Shown here one piece after another: positions 24,267 through 34,344 of a stretch of 64,000 nt of DNA. The stretch comes from Pseudomonas sp. MYb60 (GTDB lineage Bacteria > Pseudomonadota > Gammaproteobacteria > Pseudomonadales > Pseudomonadaceae), in contig NZ_PCOZ01000018.1 in the NCBI RefSeq assembly GCF_002979555.1, forward strand, positions 19,751 through 83,750. The letters are read 5' to 3'. The stretch's first letter is position 1; every line of letters begins with the position of its first letter. The notes beneath the pieces were generated by a model. The model had not been told where the DNA came from. It made no database searches and was given only the letters and a program-made list of their open reading frames with translations. The position numbers and the translations under genes are program-made.

Positions 24267-27200
24267 ACCTGTCGCGGCTGTTTATCCTTCGCCCGGTCGC
24301 CACCACGCTGAGCATGCTGGCCATTGTTCTGGCCGGCATCATTGCCTACCGCCTGTTGCCGGTTTCGGCCTTGCCCCAGGTGGATTACCCGACCATCCGC
24401 GTGATGACCCTGTACCCCGGCGCGAGCCCGGACGTGATGACCAGCGCGGTCACCGCGCCGTTGGAGCGCCAGTTCGGGCAAATGCCCGGCCTCACGCAGA
24501 TGGCGTCCACCAGTTCCGGCGGCGCGTCGGTGCTGACCCTGCGCTTCAACCTCGACATCAACATGGATGTCGCCGAGCAACAGGTGCAGGCCGCGATCAA
24601 CGCTGCCACCAACCTGTTGCCCAATGATTTGCCGGCGCCGCCGGTGTACAACAAGGTCAACCCGGCGGACACCCCGGTACTGACCCTGGCCATCACCTCC
24701 AAGACCATGCTGTTGCCCAAGCTCAATGACCTGGTCGACACGCGCATGGCGCAGAAAATCGCCCAGATCAGCGGCGTTGGCATGGTCAGCATTGCCGGCG
24801 GCCAGCGCCAGGCCGTGCGCATCAAGGTCAACCCCGAGGCCCTGGCGGCGAATGGCTTGAACCTGTCGGATGTACGCACCCTGATCGCCGCGTCCAACGT
24901 CAACCAGCCCAAGGGCAACTTCGACGGCCCCACGCGGGTGTCGATGCTCGACGCAAACGACCAATTGGTTTCGCCCCAGCAGTACGCCGAACTGATCCTG
25001 GCCTACAACAACGGTGCACCGTTGCGCCTGAAGGATGTAGCGCAGATCGTCGATGGCGCCGAAAACGAACGCCTCGCCGCCTGGGCCAACGAAAACCAGG
25101 CCGTGCTGCTCAACATCCAGCGCCAGCCGGGCGCCAACGTGATCGATGTGGTGGACCGCATCAAGGCGCTGCTGCCGAGCATCACCGATAACCTCCCGGC
25201 CGGTATCGACGTGACGGTACTCACCGACCGCACCCAGACCATCCGCGCCTCGGTGACCGACGTACAGCACGAGCTGCTGATCGCCATTGCCCTGGTGGTG
25301 ATGGTGACCTTCCTGTTCCTGCGCCGGGTCAGCGCCACGATCATTCCTTCCATCGCCGTGCCGCTGTCACTGGTGGGCACCTTCGGCGTGATGTACCTGG
25401 CGGGTTTCTCCATCAACAACCTGACGCTGATGGCGCTGACCATTGCCACCGGCTTTGTGGTAGACGATGCCATCGTGATGCTGGAGAACATTTCCCGCTA
25501 TATCGAGGAGGGCGAAACGCCGATGGCGGCAGCGCTCAAGGGCGCCAAGCAGATCGGTTTCACCTTGATTTCCCTGACGCTGTCGCTGATCGCGGTGTTG
25601 ATCCCGCTGCTGTTCATGGCTGACGTCGTGGGACGCCTGTTCCGCGAATTCGCCATCACCCTGGCGGTGGCCATCCTGATTTCCCTGGTGGTGTCCCTGA
25701 CCCTCACGCCGATGATGTGCGCGCGCTTGCTCAAGCGTGAACCCAAGGAAGAAGAGCAGAGCCGTTTCTACCGAGCCAGCGGTGCGTGGATCGATTGGTT
25801 GGTTGCACGGTACGGCAGCCTGTTGCAGTGGGTGCTCAGGCACCAGCCGCTGACGTTGCTGGTGGCCATCGCCACGCTGGCCCTTACCGTGTTCCTGTAC
25901 CTGATCGTGCCCAAGGGCTTTTTCCCGGTGCAGGACACCGGGGTGATCCAGGGCATTTCCGAAGCGCCGCAGTCGATCTCCTTTGCCGCCATGAGCCAAC
26001 GCCAGCAGGCGTTGGCCAAGATCATCCTGGCCGACCCGGCGGTGGAAAGCCTGTCGTCCTACATCGGTGTGGACGGCGACAACGCCACCCTCAACAGCGG
26101 TCGCCTGCTGATCAATCTCAAGCCCCACGCCCAGCGTGACTTGAGCGCCGTCGAAGTGATCAACCGCCTGCAACCGCAAATGGACAAGCTGGTGGGGATC
26201 CGCCTGTTCATGCAACCGGTGCAGGACCTGACCATCGAAGACCGTGTGAGCCGCACCCAGTACCAGTTCAGCATGTCCTCGCCGGACGCCGAGCTGCTGG
26301 CGCTGTGGAGCGACAAGCTGGTACACGCCCTGGCTCAGTTGCCGGAACTCACCGATGTGGCCAGCGACCTGCAGGACAAGGGGTTGCAGGTGTTTCTGGT
26401 GATCGACCGTGATGCGGCCTCGCGCCTGGGCGTCAGTGTGTCGACCATCACCGACGCGTTGTACGACGCCTTTGGCCAACGGCAGATTTCCACCATCTAC
26501 ACCCAGGCCAGCCAGTACCGCGTGGTGTTGCAGGCTCAGTCCGGTGAAACCCTGGGGCCGGATGCGCTGAACCAGATCCATGTCAAAACCACCGATGGCG
26601 GCCAGGTGCGCCTGTCCAGCCTGGCTCGTGTGGAACAGCGCCAGGCGCAGTTGGCGATTGCCCACATCGGCCAGTTCCCGGCGGTCATGATGTCGTTCAA
26701 CCTGGCCCCCGGCGTGGCGCTGGGCAAGGGCGTGGAGCTGATCAACCAGACGCAGCAGGACATCGGCATGCCGGTGGGCGTGCAGACCCAGTTCCAGGGC
26801 GCGGCGCAGGCGTTCGAAGCGTCGCTGTCGAGCACCTTGCTGCTGATCCTGGCGGCCGTGGTGACCATGTACATCGTGCTCGGCGTGCTCTACGAGAGCT
26901 ACATCCACCCGATCACCATCCTGTCCACCTTGCCGTCGGCAGCGGTAGGGGCCTTGCTGGCGTTGCTGCTCAGCGGCAATGACCTGGGCATGATCGCGAT
27001 CATCGGCATCATCCTGCTGATCGGTATCGTCAAGAAGAACGCGATCATGATGATCGACTTCGCCCTCGACGCCGAACGCAACCAGGGCCTTGATCCGCAG
27101 ACGGCCATTTACCAGGCGGCGCTGCTGCGCTTCCGTCCGATCCTGATGACCACCCTGGCCGCGCTGTTTGGCGCGGTGCCCTTGATGCTCGCCAGCGGCT

Positions 27201-27364
27201 CTGGCGCCGAGTTGCGTCAGCCGTTGGGCCTGGTGATGGTGGGCGGCCTGCTGGTGAGCCAGGTGCTGACCCTGTTCACCACTCCGGTGATCTACCTGTA
27301 TTTCGACCGCCTCGGTCGCCGCTGGCGCAAAGAGCCGCAAAGCCTGGAGCCGGTTGAGTCATGA
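24263..27364 (+). CDS. mdtB: RND multidrug efflux pump subunit, MdtB-like
   Basis: A 1033-aa RND transporter with twelve predicted helices and two large periplasmic loops. The proton-relay Asp pair is in GFVVDDAIVMLENI; the N-terminal FILRPVATTLSMLAIV and the GIVKKNAIMMIDFALDAER near the end are family motifs. In E. coli MdtB and MdtC form a mixed trimer that exports bile salts, novobiocin and similar compounds. Overlaps both neighbours by 4 bp, so the subunits are coupled in translation. Confidence 0.93.
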   Translation: MNLSRLFILRPVATTLSMLAIVLAGIIAYRLLPVSALPQVDYPTIRVMTLYPGASPDVMTSAVTAPLERQFGQMPGLTQMASTSSGGASVLTLRFNLDINMDVAEQQVQAAINAATNLLPNDLPAPPVYNKVNPADTPVLTLAITSKTMLLPKLNDLVDTRMAQKIAQISGVGMVSIAGGQRQAVRIKVNPEALAANGLNLSDVRTLIAASNVNQPKGNFDGPTRVSMLDANDQLVSPQQYAELILAYNNGAPLRLKDVAQIVDGAENERLAAWANENQAVLLNIQRQPGANVIDVVDRIKALLPSITDNLPAGIDVTVLTDRTQTIRASVTDVQHELLIAIALVVMVTFLFLRRVSATIIPSIAVPLSLVGTFGVMYLAGFSINNLTLMALTIATGFVVDDAIVMLENISRYIEEGETPMAAALKGAKQIGFTLISLTLSLIAVLIPLLFMADVVGRLFREFAITLAVAILISLVVSLTLTPMMCARLLKREPKEEEQSRFYRASGAWIDWLVARYGSLLQWVLRHQPLTLLVAIATLALTVFLYLIVPKGFFPVQDTGVIQGISEAPQSISFAAMSQRQQALAKIILADPAVESLSSYIGVDGDNATLNSGRLLINLKPHAQRDLSAVEVINRLQPQMDKLVGIRLFMQPVQDLTIEDRVSRTQYQFSMSSPDAELLALWSDKLVHALAQLPELTDVASDLQDKGLQVFLVIDRDAASRLGVSVSTITDALYDAFGQRQISTIYTQASQYRVVLQAQSGETLGPDALNQIHVKTTDGGQVRLSSLARVEQRQAQLAIAHIGQFPAVMMSFNLAPGVALGKGVELINQTQQDIGMPVGVQTQFQGAAQAFEASLSSTLLLILAAVVTMYIVLGVLYESYIHPITILSTLPSAAVGALLALLLSGNDLGMIAIIGIILLIGIVKKNAIMMIDFALDAERNQGLDPQTAIYQAALLRFRPILMTTLAALFGAVPLMLASGSGAELRQPLGLVMVGGLLVSQVLTLFTTPVIYLYFDRLGRRWRKEPQSLEPVES

Positions 27365-30300
27365 ACCTGTCCGGACCTTTCATTCGCCGGCCGGTAGCGA
27401 CCATGCTGCTGAGCCTGGCGATCATGTTGCTGGGCGGGGTGAGTTTCAACCTGCTGCCGGTGTCGCCGCTGCCGCAGATCGACTTCCCGGTGATCGTGGT
27501 GTCGGCCAGCCTGCCGGGCGCCAGCCCCGAGGTGATGGCGTCTACGGTGGCAACGCCGCTGGAGCGCTCGTTTGGTGCGATTGCCGGCGTCACCACCCTG
27601 AGCAGTTCGTCGAGCCAGGGCTCGACACGGGTGATCCTCGCGTTCGACTCCGACCGCGACATCAACGGTGCGGCGCGCGAAGTGCAGGCCGCGATCAACG
27701 CCTCTCGCAACCTGTTGCCCAGCGGCATGCGCAGCATGCCCACCTACAAGAAGATCAACCCGTCCCAGGCGCCGATCATGGTGCTGTCGCTGACTTCGGA
27801 CGTGTTGCAGAAAGGCCAGTTGTACGACCTGGCCTCGACCATCCTGTCTCAGAGCCTGTCCCAGGTGCCGGGCGTGGGCGAAGTGCAGATTGGCGGCAGC
27901 TCCCTGCCGGCGGTGCGCATCGAGTTGGAGCCCAAGGCCCTGGACCAATACGGCGTGGCCCTGGACGATGTGCGCAACACCATCGCGAACGCCAACCAGC
28001 GGCGGCCCAAGGGGTCGCTGGAAGACGCCGAACGCAACTGGCAGATCCAGGCCAACGACCAGTTGGAAAAGGCCAAGGACTACGAGCCCCTGCTGATCCG
28101 CTACCAGAACGGCGCCGCCCTGCGCCTGGGTGATGTGGCCAAGATCAGCGATGGGGTGGAGGACCGCTACAACAGCGGCTTCTTCAACAACGAACCGGCG
28201 GTGCTGCTGGTGATCAACCGCCAGTCCGGGGCCAACATCATCGAGACCGTGCGGCAGATCAAGGAACAGTTGCCGGCGTTGCAGGCGGTGCTGCCGTCCA
28301 GCGTCAAGCTCAACCTGGCCATGGACCGTTCGCCGGTGATCACCGCGACCTTGCATGAAGCCGAGATGACCTTGCTGATCGCCGTGGCCCTGGTGATCCT
28401 CGTGGTGTACCTGTTCCTCGGCAATTTCCGTGCGTCGCTGATCCCGACCCTGGCCGTGCCCGTGTCGCTGGTGGGCACCTTTGCGGTGATGTACCTCTAC
28501 GGCTTCTCGTTGAACAACTTCTCGCTGATGGCGCTGATCCTCGCCACCGGACTGGTGGTGGACGATGCCATCGTGGTGCTGGAAAACATCTCTCGGCATA
28601 TCGACGACGGCGTGCCACCGATGAAGGCGGCCTACCTGGGGGCCCAGGAAGTCGGCTTCACCTTGCTGTCGATGAACGTGTCGCTGGTGGCGGTGTTCCT
28701 GTCCATCCTGTTCATGGGCGGGATCGTCACCAACCTGTTCCGCGAGTTTTCCATCACCCTGTCGGCGGCGATCATCGTCTCGCTGGTGGTGTCGCTGACC
28801 CTCACGCCGATGCTCTGCGCGCGCTGGCTCAAGCCCCACGTCAAAGGGCACATGACTGGCGTGCAGCGCTGGAGCCAGAAAATCAACGACCGCATGGTGG
28901 CCGGTTATGCCACCAGCCTGGACTGGGTGCTGCGCCATCGTCGCCTGACCTTGCTCAGCCTGTTGATCACCGTCGGCGTCAACATTGCGCTGTACGTGGT
29001 GGTGCCGAAGACCTTCATGCCCCAGCAGGACACCGGCCAGTTGATCGGTTTTGCCCGTGGCGATGACGGCCTGTCGTTCAACGTGATGCAGCCCAAGATG
29101 GAGATTTTCCGCCAGGCAGTGCTCAAAGACCCTGCGGTGCAGAGCGTGGCGGGCTTCATTGGCGGTAACAACGGGACCAACAACGCGACCATGCTGGTGC
29201 GCCTCAAGCCCATCAGCGAACGCAAGGTTTCTGCCCAGGCGGTGATCGAGCGGCTGCGCAAAAGCGTACCGCCGGTGCCCGGTGGGCGGCTGTTCCTGAT
29301 GGCCGACCAAGACCTGCAATTTGGCGGCAGCCGCGGGCAGAGCAGCGCACAGTATTCGTACATTCTGCAAAGCGCAGACCTGGCCGCGTTGCGCCTGTGG
29401 TACCCGAAAGTGGTGGCAGCCATGCGCGAGCTGCCGGAGCTGACCGCCATCGATGCCCGTGAAGGCCGGGGTGCGGCGCAGGTCACGCTGGTGGTCGACC
29501 GTGACCAGGCCAAGCGCTTGGGGATCGACATGGACATGGTCACCTCGGTGCTCAACAACGCCTACAGCCAACGGCAGATTTCAACCATCTACGACAGCCT
29601 CAACCAGTACCAGGTGGTGATGGAGGTCAACCCGAAATACGCCCAGGACCCGATCACCCTCAACCAGATGCAGGTGATCACTGCCGATGGCGCGCGGGTG
29701 CCGTTGTCCACCATTGCCCATTATGAGAACAGCCTGGCGGACGACCGTGTCAGCCATGAAGGCCAGTTCGCGTCGGAAACCATCGCGTTCGACATGGCGC
29801 CCGGCGTCACGGTGGAGCAGGGCACGGCCGCTATCGAGCGAGCGATTGCCAAGGTCGGCTTGCCGGAGGACGTGATCGCCAAGATGGCCGGCACCGCCGA
29901 TGCATTTGCCGCGACCCAGAAGGGCCAGCCGTTCATGATCCTCGGCGCGCTGGTGGCGGTGTACCTGGTGCTGGGCATTCTGTATGAGAGCTACATTCAC
30001 CCGCTGACCATCCTCTCGACGCTGCCGTCGGCGGGCGTTGGCGCGTTGCTGTCGATCTACCTGCTGGGCGGGGAGTTCAGCCTGATTTCCCTGCTGGGCT
30101 TGTTCCTGCTGATTGGCGTGGTGAAGAAAAACGCGATCCTGATGATCGACCTGGCGTTGCAACTGGAGCGCCACGAGCGCATGACGCCGCTGGAGTCGAT
30201 CCGCAGCGCCTGCCTGCTGCGTCTGCGGCCGATCCTGATGACCACGCTGGCAGCCATCCTTGGCGCCTTGCCGCTGCTGCTCGGCTCCGGCGACGGCGCG

Positions 30301-30468
30301 GAAATGCGCCAGCCCCTGGGCCTGACGATTATTGGCGGCCTGGTGTTCAGCCAGGTCCTGACCCTCTACACCACCCCGGTGGTCTACCTCTATCTCGACC
30401 GCGCGCGCCATCGCTTCAACGCCTGGCGCGGCGTGCGTACCGATGCTGCCCTGGACACTGCGCTATGA
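27361..30468 (+). CDS. mdtC: RND multidrug efflux pump subunit, MdtC-like
   Basis: A 1035-aa RND transporter paralogous to the preceding gene. It starts MNLSGPFIRRPVATMLL, has the Asp pair in GLVVDDAIVVLENISRHID and GVVKKNAILMIDLALQLER near the end. Its order after mdtB and the sequence (SFNLLPVSPLPQIDFPVI) identify it as the MdtC partner. It overlaps the outer-membrane gene by 4 bp. Confidence 0.93.
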   Translation: MNLSGPFIRRPVATMLLSLAIMLLGGVSFNLLPVSPLPQIDFPVIVVSASLPGASPEVMASTVATPLERSFGAIAGVTTLSSSSSQGSTRVILAFDSDRDINGAAREVQAAINASRNLLPSGMRSMPTYKKINPSQAPIMVLSLTSDVLQKGQLYDLASTILSQSLSQVPGVGEVQIGGSSLPAVRIELEPKALDQYGVALDDVRNTIANANQRRPKGSLEDAERNWQIQANDQLEKAKDYEPLLIRYQNGAALRLGDVAKISDGVEDRYNSGFFNNEPAVLLVINRQSGANIIETVRQIKEQLPALQAVLPSSVKLNLAMDRSPVITATLHEAEMTLLIAVALVILVVYLFLGNFRASLIPTLAVPVSLVGTFAVMYLYGFSLNNFSLMALILATGLVVDDAIVVLENISRHIDDGVPPMKAAYLGAQEVGFTLLSMNVSLVAVFLSILFMGGIVTNLFREFSITLSAAIIVSLVVSLTLTPMLCARWLKPHVKGHMTGVQRWSQKINDRMVAGYATSLDWVLRHRRLTLLSLLITVGVNIALYVVVPKTFMPQQDTGQLIGFARGDDGLSFNVMQPKMEIFRQAVLKDPAVQSVAGFIGGNNGTNNATMLVRLKPISERKVSAQAVIERLRKSVPPVPGGRLFLMADQDLQFGGSRGQSSAQYSYILQSADLAALRLWYPKVVAAMRELPELTAIDAREGRGAAQVTLVVDRDQAKRLGIDMDMVTSVLNNAYSQRQISTIYDSLNQYQVVMEVNPKYAQDPITLNQMQVITADGARVPLSTIAHYENSLADDRVSHEGQFASETIAFDMAPGVTVEQGTAAIERAIAKVGLPEDVIAKMAGTADAFAATQKGQPFMILGALVAVYLVLGILYESYIHPLTILSTLPSAGVGALLSIYLLGGEFSLISLLGLFLLIGVVKKNAILMIDLALQLERHERMTPLESIRSACLLRLRPILMTTLAAILGALPLLLGSGDGAEMRQPLGLTIIGGLVFSQVLTLYTTPVVYLYLDRARHRFNAWRGVRTDAALDTAL

Positions 30469-32012
30469 CCGATTCAATTAACGCCAACGTTCCGCGATCC
30501 TCTGCAGGCGCTGGCTTGCCGGCGAGACACTCAAAGGCAGCGCGTGCTTCCAGGCTCGGCGCGTCATCGTTGACGGTTTTCGCGAGCAAGCTCGCGCCTA
30601 CCGTGGGTTTGGCGCTCTTGCTCAGCGCGTGCGCCATCGGCCCCGATTACAAGCGCCCGGAGGTGGTCGAGCCGGTGCAATTCAAGGAAGCCCAGGGCTG
30701 GCGCCAGGCCGCGCCCAGCGACGCCCTGGCCCGTGGCGCCTGGTGGGAGCTGTACGGCGACCGCCAGCTCAACGACCTGGTCACACGCCTGAACACCTCC
30801 AACCAGACCGTGGCCCAGGCCGAAGCGCGTTTTCGCCAGGCACAGGCCCTGGTGCGCAGTTCCCGTGGCGCGTTTTACCCCACCGTGGACCTCAGCGCCG
30901 GCAAGACCCGCGCCAGCCAGGGCACCGGCAGCAGCAGTGCGAGCCTGAGCAGCTCCAGCAGCGGTATCCGCGATACCCTCAACGCCCAGTTGGGCGTGAG
31001 CTGGGAGGCGGATATCTGGGGCAAGCTGCGCCGTGGCCTGGAAGCCAATGAAGCCAGCGCCGAGGCCAGTTCGGCGGACCTTGCCGCCATGCGCTTGAGC
31101 CAGCAATCGGAGTTGGTCCAGAGCTACCTGCAACTGCGGGTGATGGACGAACAGACCCGCTTGTTGCAAGCCACCCTGGACACCTATCAGCGCTCCTTGC
31201 AAATGACCCAGAACCAGTACCGCGCCGGCGTCTCCGGCAAGGACGCGGTTGCCCAGGCGCAGACCCAGCTCAAGAGCACCCAGGCCAGCCTGATCGATCT
31301 GATCTGGCAGCGTGCCCAACTGGAAAACGCGATCGCCGTGCTGATCGGCGAAGCGCCGGCCAACTTCAACCTGGCGGTGAGCCAGGACATACCGGCACTG
31401 CCACAGATTCCGCTGAGCCTGCCGTCGCAATTGCTGGAACGCCGCCCGGACATCGCCTCGGCAGAACGCTCGGTCATTGCTGCCAACGCCAATATCGGCG
31501 TGGCCAAGGCGGCCTATTACCCGGACCTGAGCCTGAGCCTGGCGGGGGGTTATTCCAGCAGCACCTACGCCAACTGGATCAGCCTGCCGAACCGTTTCTG
31601 GTCGGTGGGGCCCAAGCTCGCGATGACTCTGTTCGACGGCGGCCAGCGCTCGGCGGAAGTCGATCGCACCGTGGCCAGCTACGATGAAACCGTGGCCAAG
31701 TACCGCCAGACCGTGCTGGATGGTTTCCGCGAAGTGGAAAACTATATGGTGCAGCTCAAGGTGCTGGAGGACGAGGCGGTGGTCAGCAACGAAGCGCTGG
31801 ACGCCGCGCGTGAATCCCTGCGTCTGACCCAGAACCAATACAAAGCGGGCTTGATCGCTTATCTGGACGTTGTGCAGGTACAGGCGACCGCCTTGAGCAA
31901 TGAGCGCACGGTGCTGACCCTGCTGCAAACGCGCCTGGTGGCCAGTGTCCAGTTGATCGCGGCTCTGGGCGGTGGCTGGGACGGGCAGATGCCCATCGAG
32001 AACAAACCGTGA
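30465..32012 (+). CDS. Outer-membrane efflux lipoprotein, NodT/OprM family
   Basis: A 515-aa TolC-like channel lipoprotein. The lipobox LLLSAC (Cys56) is followed by the family start AIGPDYKRPEV. Two repeats of helical barrel sequence follow (QAEARFRQAQALVRSSRGAFYPTVDLS-type region; ERRPDIASAERSVIAANANIGVAKAAYYPDLSL-type region). It completes the MdtABC pump. The N-terminal 45 residues before the hydrophobic core are unusual: codons about 14-46 are made of an inverted REP pair that stays in frame. A TTG start near 30567 would give a short lipoprotein signal, so the true start is uncertain. Confidence 0.87.
   Translation: MTDSINANVPRSSAGAGLPARHSKAARASRLGASSLTVFASKLAPTVGLALLLSACAIGPDYKRPEVVEPVQFKEAQGWRQAAPSDALARGAWWELYGDRQLNDLVTRLNTSNQTVAQAEARFRQAQALVRSSRGAFYPTVDLSAGKTRASQGTGSSSASLSSSSSGIRDTLNAQLGVSWEADIWGKLRRGLEANEASAEASSADLAAMRLSQQSELVQSYLQLRVMDEQTRLLQATLDTYQRSLQMTQNQYRAGVSGKDAVAQAQTQLKSTQASLIDLIWQRAQLENAIAVLIGEAPANFNLAVSQDIPALPQIPLSLPSQLLERRPDIASAERSVIAANANIGVAKAAYYPDLSLSLAGGYSSSTYANWISLPNRFWSVGPKLAMTLFDGGQRSAEVDRTVASYDETVAKYRQTVLDGFREVENYMVQLKVLEDEAVVSNEALDAARESLRLTQNQYKAGLIAYLDVVQVQATALSNERTVLTLLQTRLVASVQLIAALGGGWDGQMPIENKP
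30505..30602. repeat. Inverted REP pair inside the signal-peptide coding region
   Basis: One arm is near GCAGGCGCTGGCTTGCCGGC (30505 on), the other is TTTTCGCGAGCAAGCTCGCG (about 30577-30596). Both belong to the REP family seen between genes elsewhere in the window, but here they lie inside the open frame of the outer-membrane lipoprotein gene, between its ATG and the lipobox. Confidence 0.75.
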
Positions 32013-32193
32013 GACGCTGATCTTCTCTCCAACCAACTGATTTATATGGTTTTTATAGACGTAAGATTGACGTCAAAAAGACAATGATGGCTATACGATA
32101 ATTAATCAACTGTACAAGAATTATTCTCGCTACAATCGGCCGCTTTGCACCCCCGGCACAGGCTGATCCCGCCTGTCTGTAGCGAGAAATTCC

Positions 32194-34290
32194 ATGCTCA
32201 TCGGCAGTTATTCACCTTCTCTGGTCGTGATCTCCCTGTTCGTCGCGATCCTGGCTTCCTACACTGCGCTGGACTTGTCCGGCCGCATCGCCACCGCCCG
32301 GGGGCGGGCGGTGTATTTGTGGATCGCGGGCGGCGCGATCGCAATGGGCATCGGTGTGTGGTCGATGCACTTCATCGGCATGCTGGCGCTGCGCTTGCCG
32401 TTTGCCTTGGGTTTCGATTTAGGCATTACCGCGTTCTCGTTGCTGGTGGCCGTGTTGTCCAGCGGCTTCGCCCTGTGGCTGGTCAGCCAGCCGCAATTGC
32501 CGGCCTGGCAAGTGGGGTTTGGCGCGCTGGTCATGGGCACTGGCATCGCGGCCATGCATTACACCGGGATGGCGGCAATGCGCATGACCCCGGGCATCGA
32601 CTACGACCCGAGCCTGTTCGGCGCCTCGCTGCTGATCGCGGTGGCTGCGTCCGGCGCGGCACTGTGGATCGCCCACAACCTGCGTCGCAACACGCCATAT
32701 GTGCGCCTGCTGCGGGGCGCAGCGGCGGTCGTGATGGGGTTTGCCATTGTCGGCATGCACTACACCGGGATGGCTGCGGCCCGCTTTGCCGATGAGAGTT
32801 TCTGCGGTGCCGCGCTCAATGGCTTGAGCGGCAAGGGCCTGGATAACCTGGTGCTGGTCACCACCCTTGCGGTACTCGCCATCGCGCTGCTGACCTCGCT
32901 GTTGGACGCGCGCCTGGAAGCCCGCACGGCGGTGCTGGCCGACTCTCTCAGCCTCGCCAACCAGGAGCTGACCCACCTGGCCCTGCACGACATGCTCACC
33001 GGGCTGCCCAATCGCACCTTGCTGGCCGACCGCATTCAACAAGCCATGCAGGCGGTCAAGGAGCAAGGGGGGTGCTTTGCGCTGATGTTTATCGACCTGG
33101 ACGGCTTCAAACCGGTCAACGATGCCTTCGGCCACTACATGGGCGACCAGTTGCTGCGGGAAGTCGGCCTGCGCCTGCGCGAAGACTTGCGCAGCCATGA
33201 CACCCTGGCCCGCATCGGCGGTGACGAATTTGTCTTACTGGTGCAACTGGCCCAGCCTGACGACGCGCTGCGTCTGGCCGAGCGCCAGGTGGGGCTGATC
33301 AACCAGGCGTTCCATGTGGCGGAGCATGAGCTGAAAATTTCGGCCAGCATCGGCATTGCCCTTTTCCCGGGCAACGGCGGCAACCCCCACGAGCTGCTGA
33401 TGAACGCCGACGCCGCCATGTACCACGCCAAGGGCATGGGCAAGAACGGCTACAGCTTCTTCGACGTGTCGATGAACACCAACGCGCGCAAGCAACTTCA
33501 ACTGCTGCAGGACCTGCGCAACGCCATCGAACACGAGCAATTTCGCTTGTATTACCAGCCCAAGTTCGACGCCGTCACCGGCATTGCAGTCGGCGCGGAG
33601 GCGCTGCTGCGTTGGGAGCATCCGCAGCAAGGCCTGTTGCTGCCAGCGATGTTTATCGAGTTGGCGGAAAAAACCGGGCTGATCATTCCGATGGGTGAGT
33701 GGGTGCTCAACGAGGCCTGCCGTCAGATGCGCGTGTGGTACACCGAAGGGTATGAGGATTGGCGCATTGCGGTGAACCTGTCGGCGTTGCAGTTCTGCCA
33801 CGCGGGGCTGGTCAACAGTGTGGCGGCGGCATTGGAACGCCACCAGTTACCCGCCAACAGCCTGACCTTGGAAATCACCGAAACCACGGCCATGAGCGAC
33901 GCCGACGCGAGCATGACGGTGCTCCAGCAGTTGTCGGACATGGGCGTCGACCTGTCCATCGATGACTTCGGTACGGGTTATTCCAGCCTGATGTACCTCA
34001 AGCGCCTGCCGGCCAACGAGCTGAAGATCGACCGTGGCTTTGTGCGCGACCTCGAACACGACAGTGACGACGCGGCCATCGTGTCGGCCATCGTCGCCCT
34101 CGGCCAGGCACTCGGCCTGCGCATTGTCGCCGAAGGCGTGGAAACCGATGTGCAGCAAAACTTCCTGACACGCCTGGGCTGTAATTCGCTGCAAGGCTTT
34201 CTGCTGGGGCATCCGTTGCCGGCGGACGGCTTCATGGCCGACATCCAGCGCGCCGAGCTTGCCCTGGTGCCTGACAAAAGCCACGGGTGA
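32194..34290 (+). CDS. MHYT-GGDEF-EAL cyclic-di-GMP signalling protein
   Basis: A 698-aa membrane protein. The N-terminal MHYT sensor (about residues 1-220) has seven hydrophobic helices with the motifs MHFIGM, MHYTGM and MHYTGM, proposed to bind copper and sense O2, CO or NO. A diguanylate cyclase domain follows with an intact GGDEF (ARIGGDEFVLL), then a phosphodiesterase domain with an intact EAL (GAEALLRWEHP) and DFGTGYSSLMYLKRLP. Both catalytic motifs are preserved, so it could make and degrade c-di-GMP; which activity dominates cannot be told. The 181-bp AT-rich upstream gap holds TTGACG and TATACG 19 bp apart, a weak promoter candidate. Confidence 0.93.
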   Translation: MLIGSYSPSLVVISLFVAILASYTALDLSGRIATARGRAVYLWIAGGAIAMGIGVWSMHFIGMLALRLPFALGFDLGITAFSLLVAVLSSGFALWLVSQPQLPAWQVGFGALVMGTGIAAMHYTGMAAMRMTPGIDYDPSLFGASLLIAVAASGAALWIAHNLRRNTPYVRLLRGAAAVVMGFAIVGMHYTGMAAARFADESFCGAALNGLSGKGLDNLVLVTTLAVLAIALLTSLLDARLEARTAVLADSLSLANQELTHLALHDMLTGLPNRTLLADRIQQAMQAVKEQGGCFALMFIDLDGFKPVNDAFGHYMGDQLLREVGLRLREDLRSHDTLARIGGDEFVLLVQLAQPDDALRLAERQVGLINQAFHVAEHELKISASIGIALFPGNGGNPHELLMNADAAMYHAKGMGKNGYSFFDVSMNTNARKQLQLLQDLRNAIEHEQFRLYYQPKFDAVTGIAVGAEALLRWEHPQQGLLLPAMFIELAEKTGLIIPMGEWVLNEACRQMRVWYTEGYEDWRIAVNLSALQFCHAGLVNSVAAALERHQLPANSLTLEITETTAMSDADASMTVLQQLSDMGVDLSIDDFGTGYSSLMYLKRLPANELKIDRGFVRDLEHDSDDAAIVSAIVALGQALGLRIVAEGVETDVQQNFLTRLGCNSLQGFLLGHPLPADGFMADIQRAELALVPDKSHG

Positions 34291-34344
34291 CGGGTATTCT
34301 CTGAGCCAGCCATAAACATCAGGTTGAGTCAGGAGCGCGCGCAC

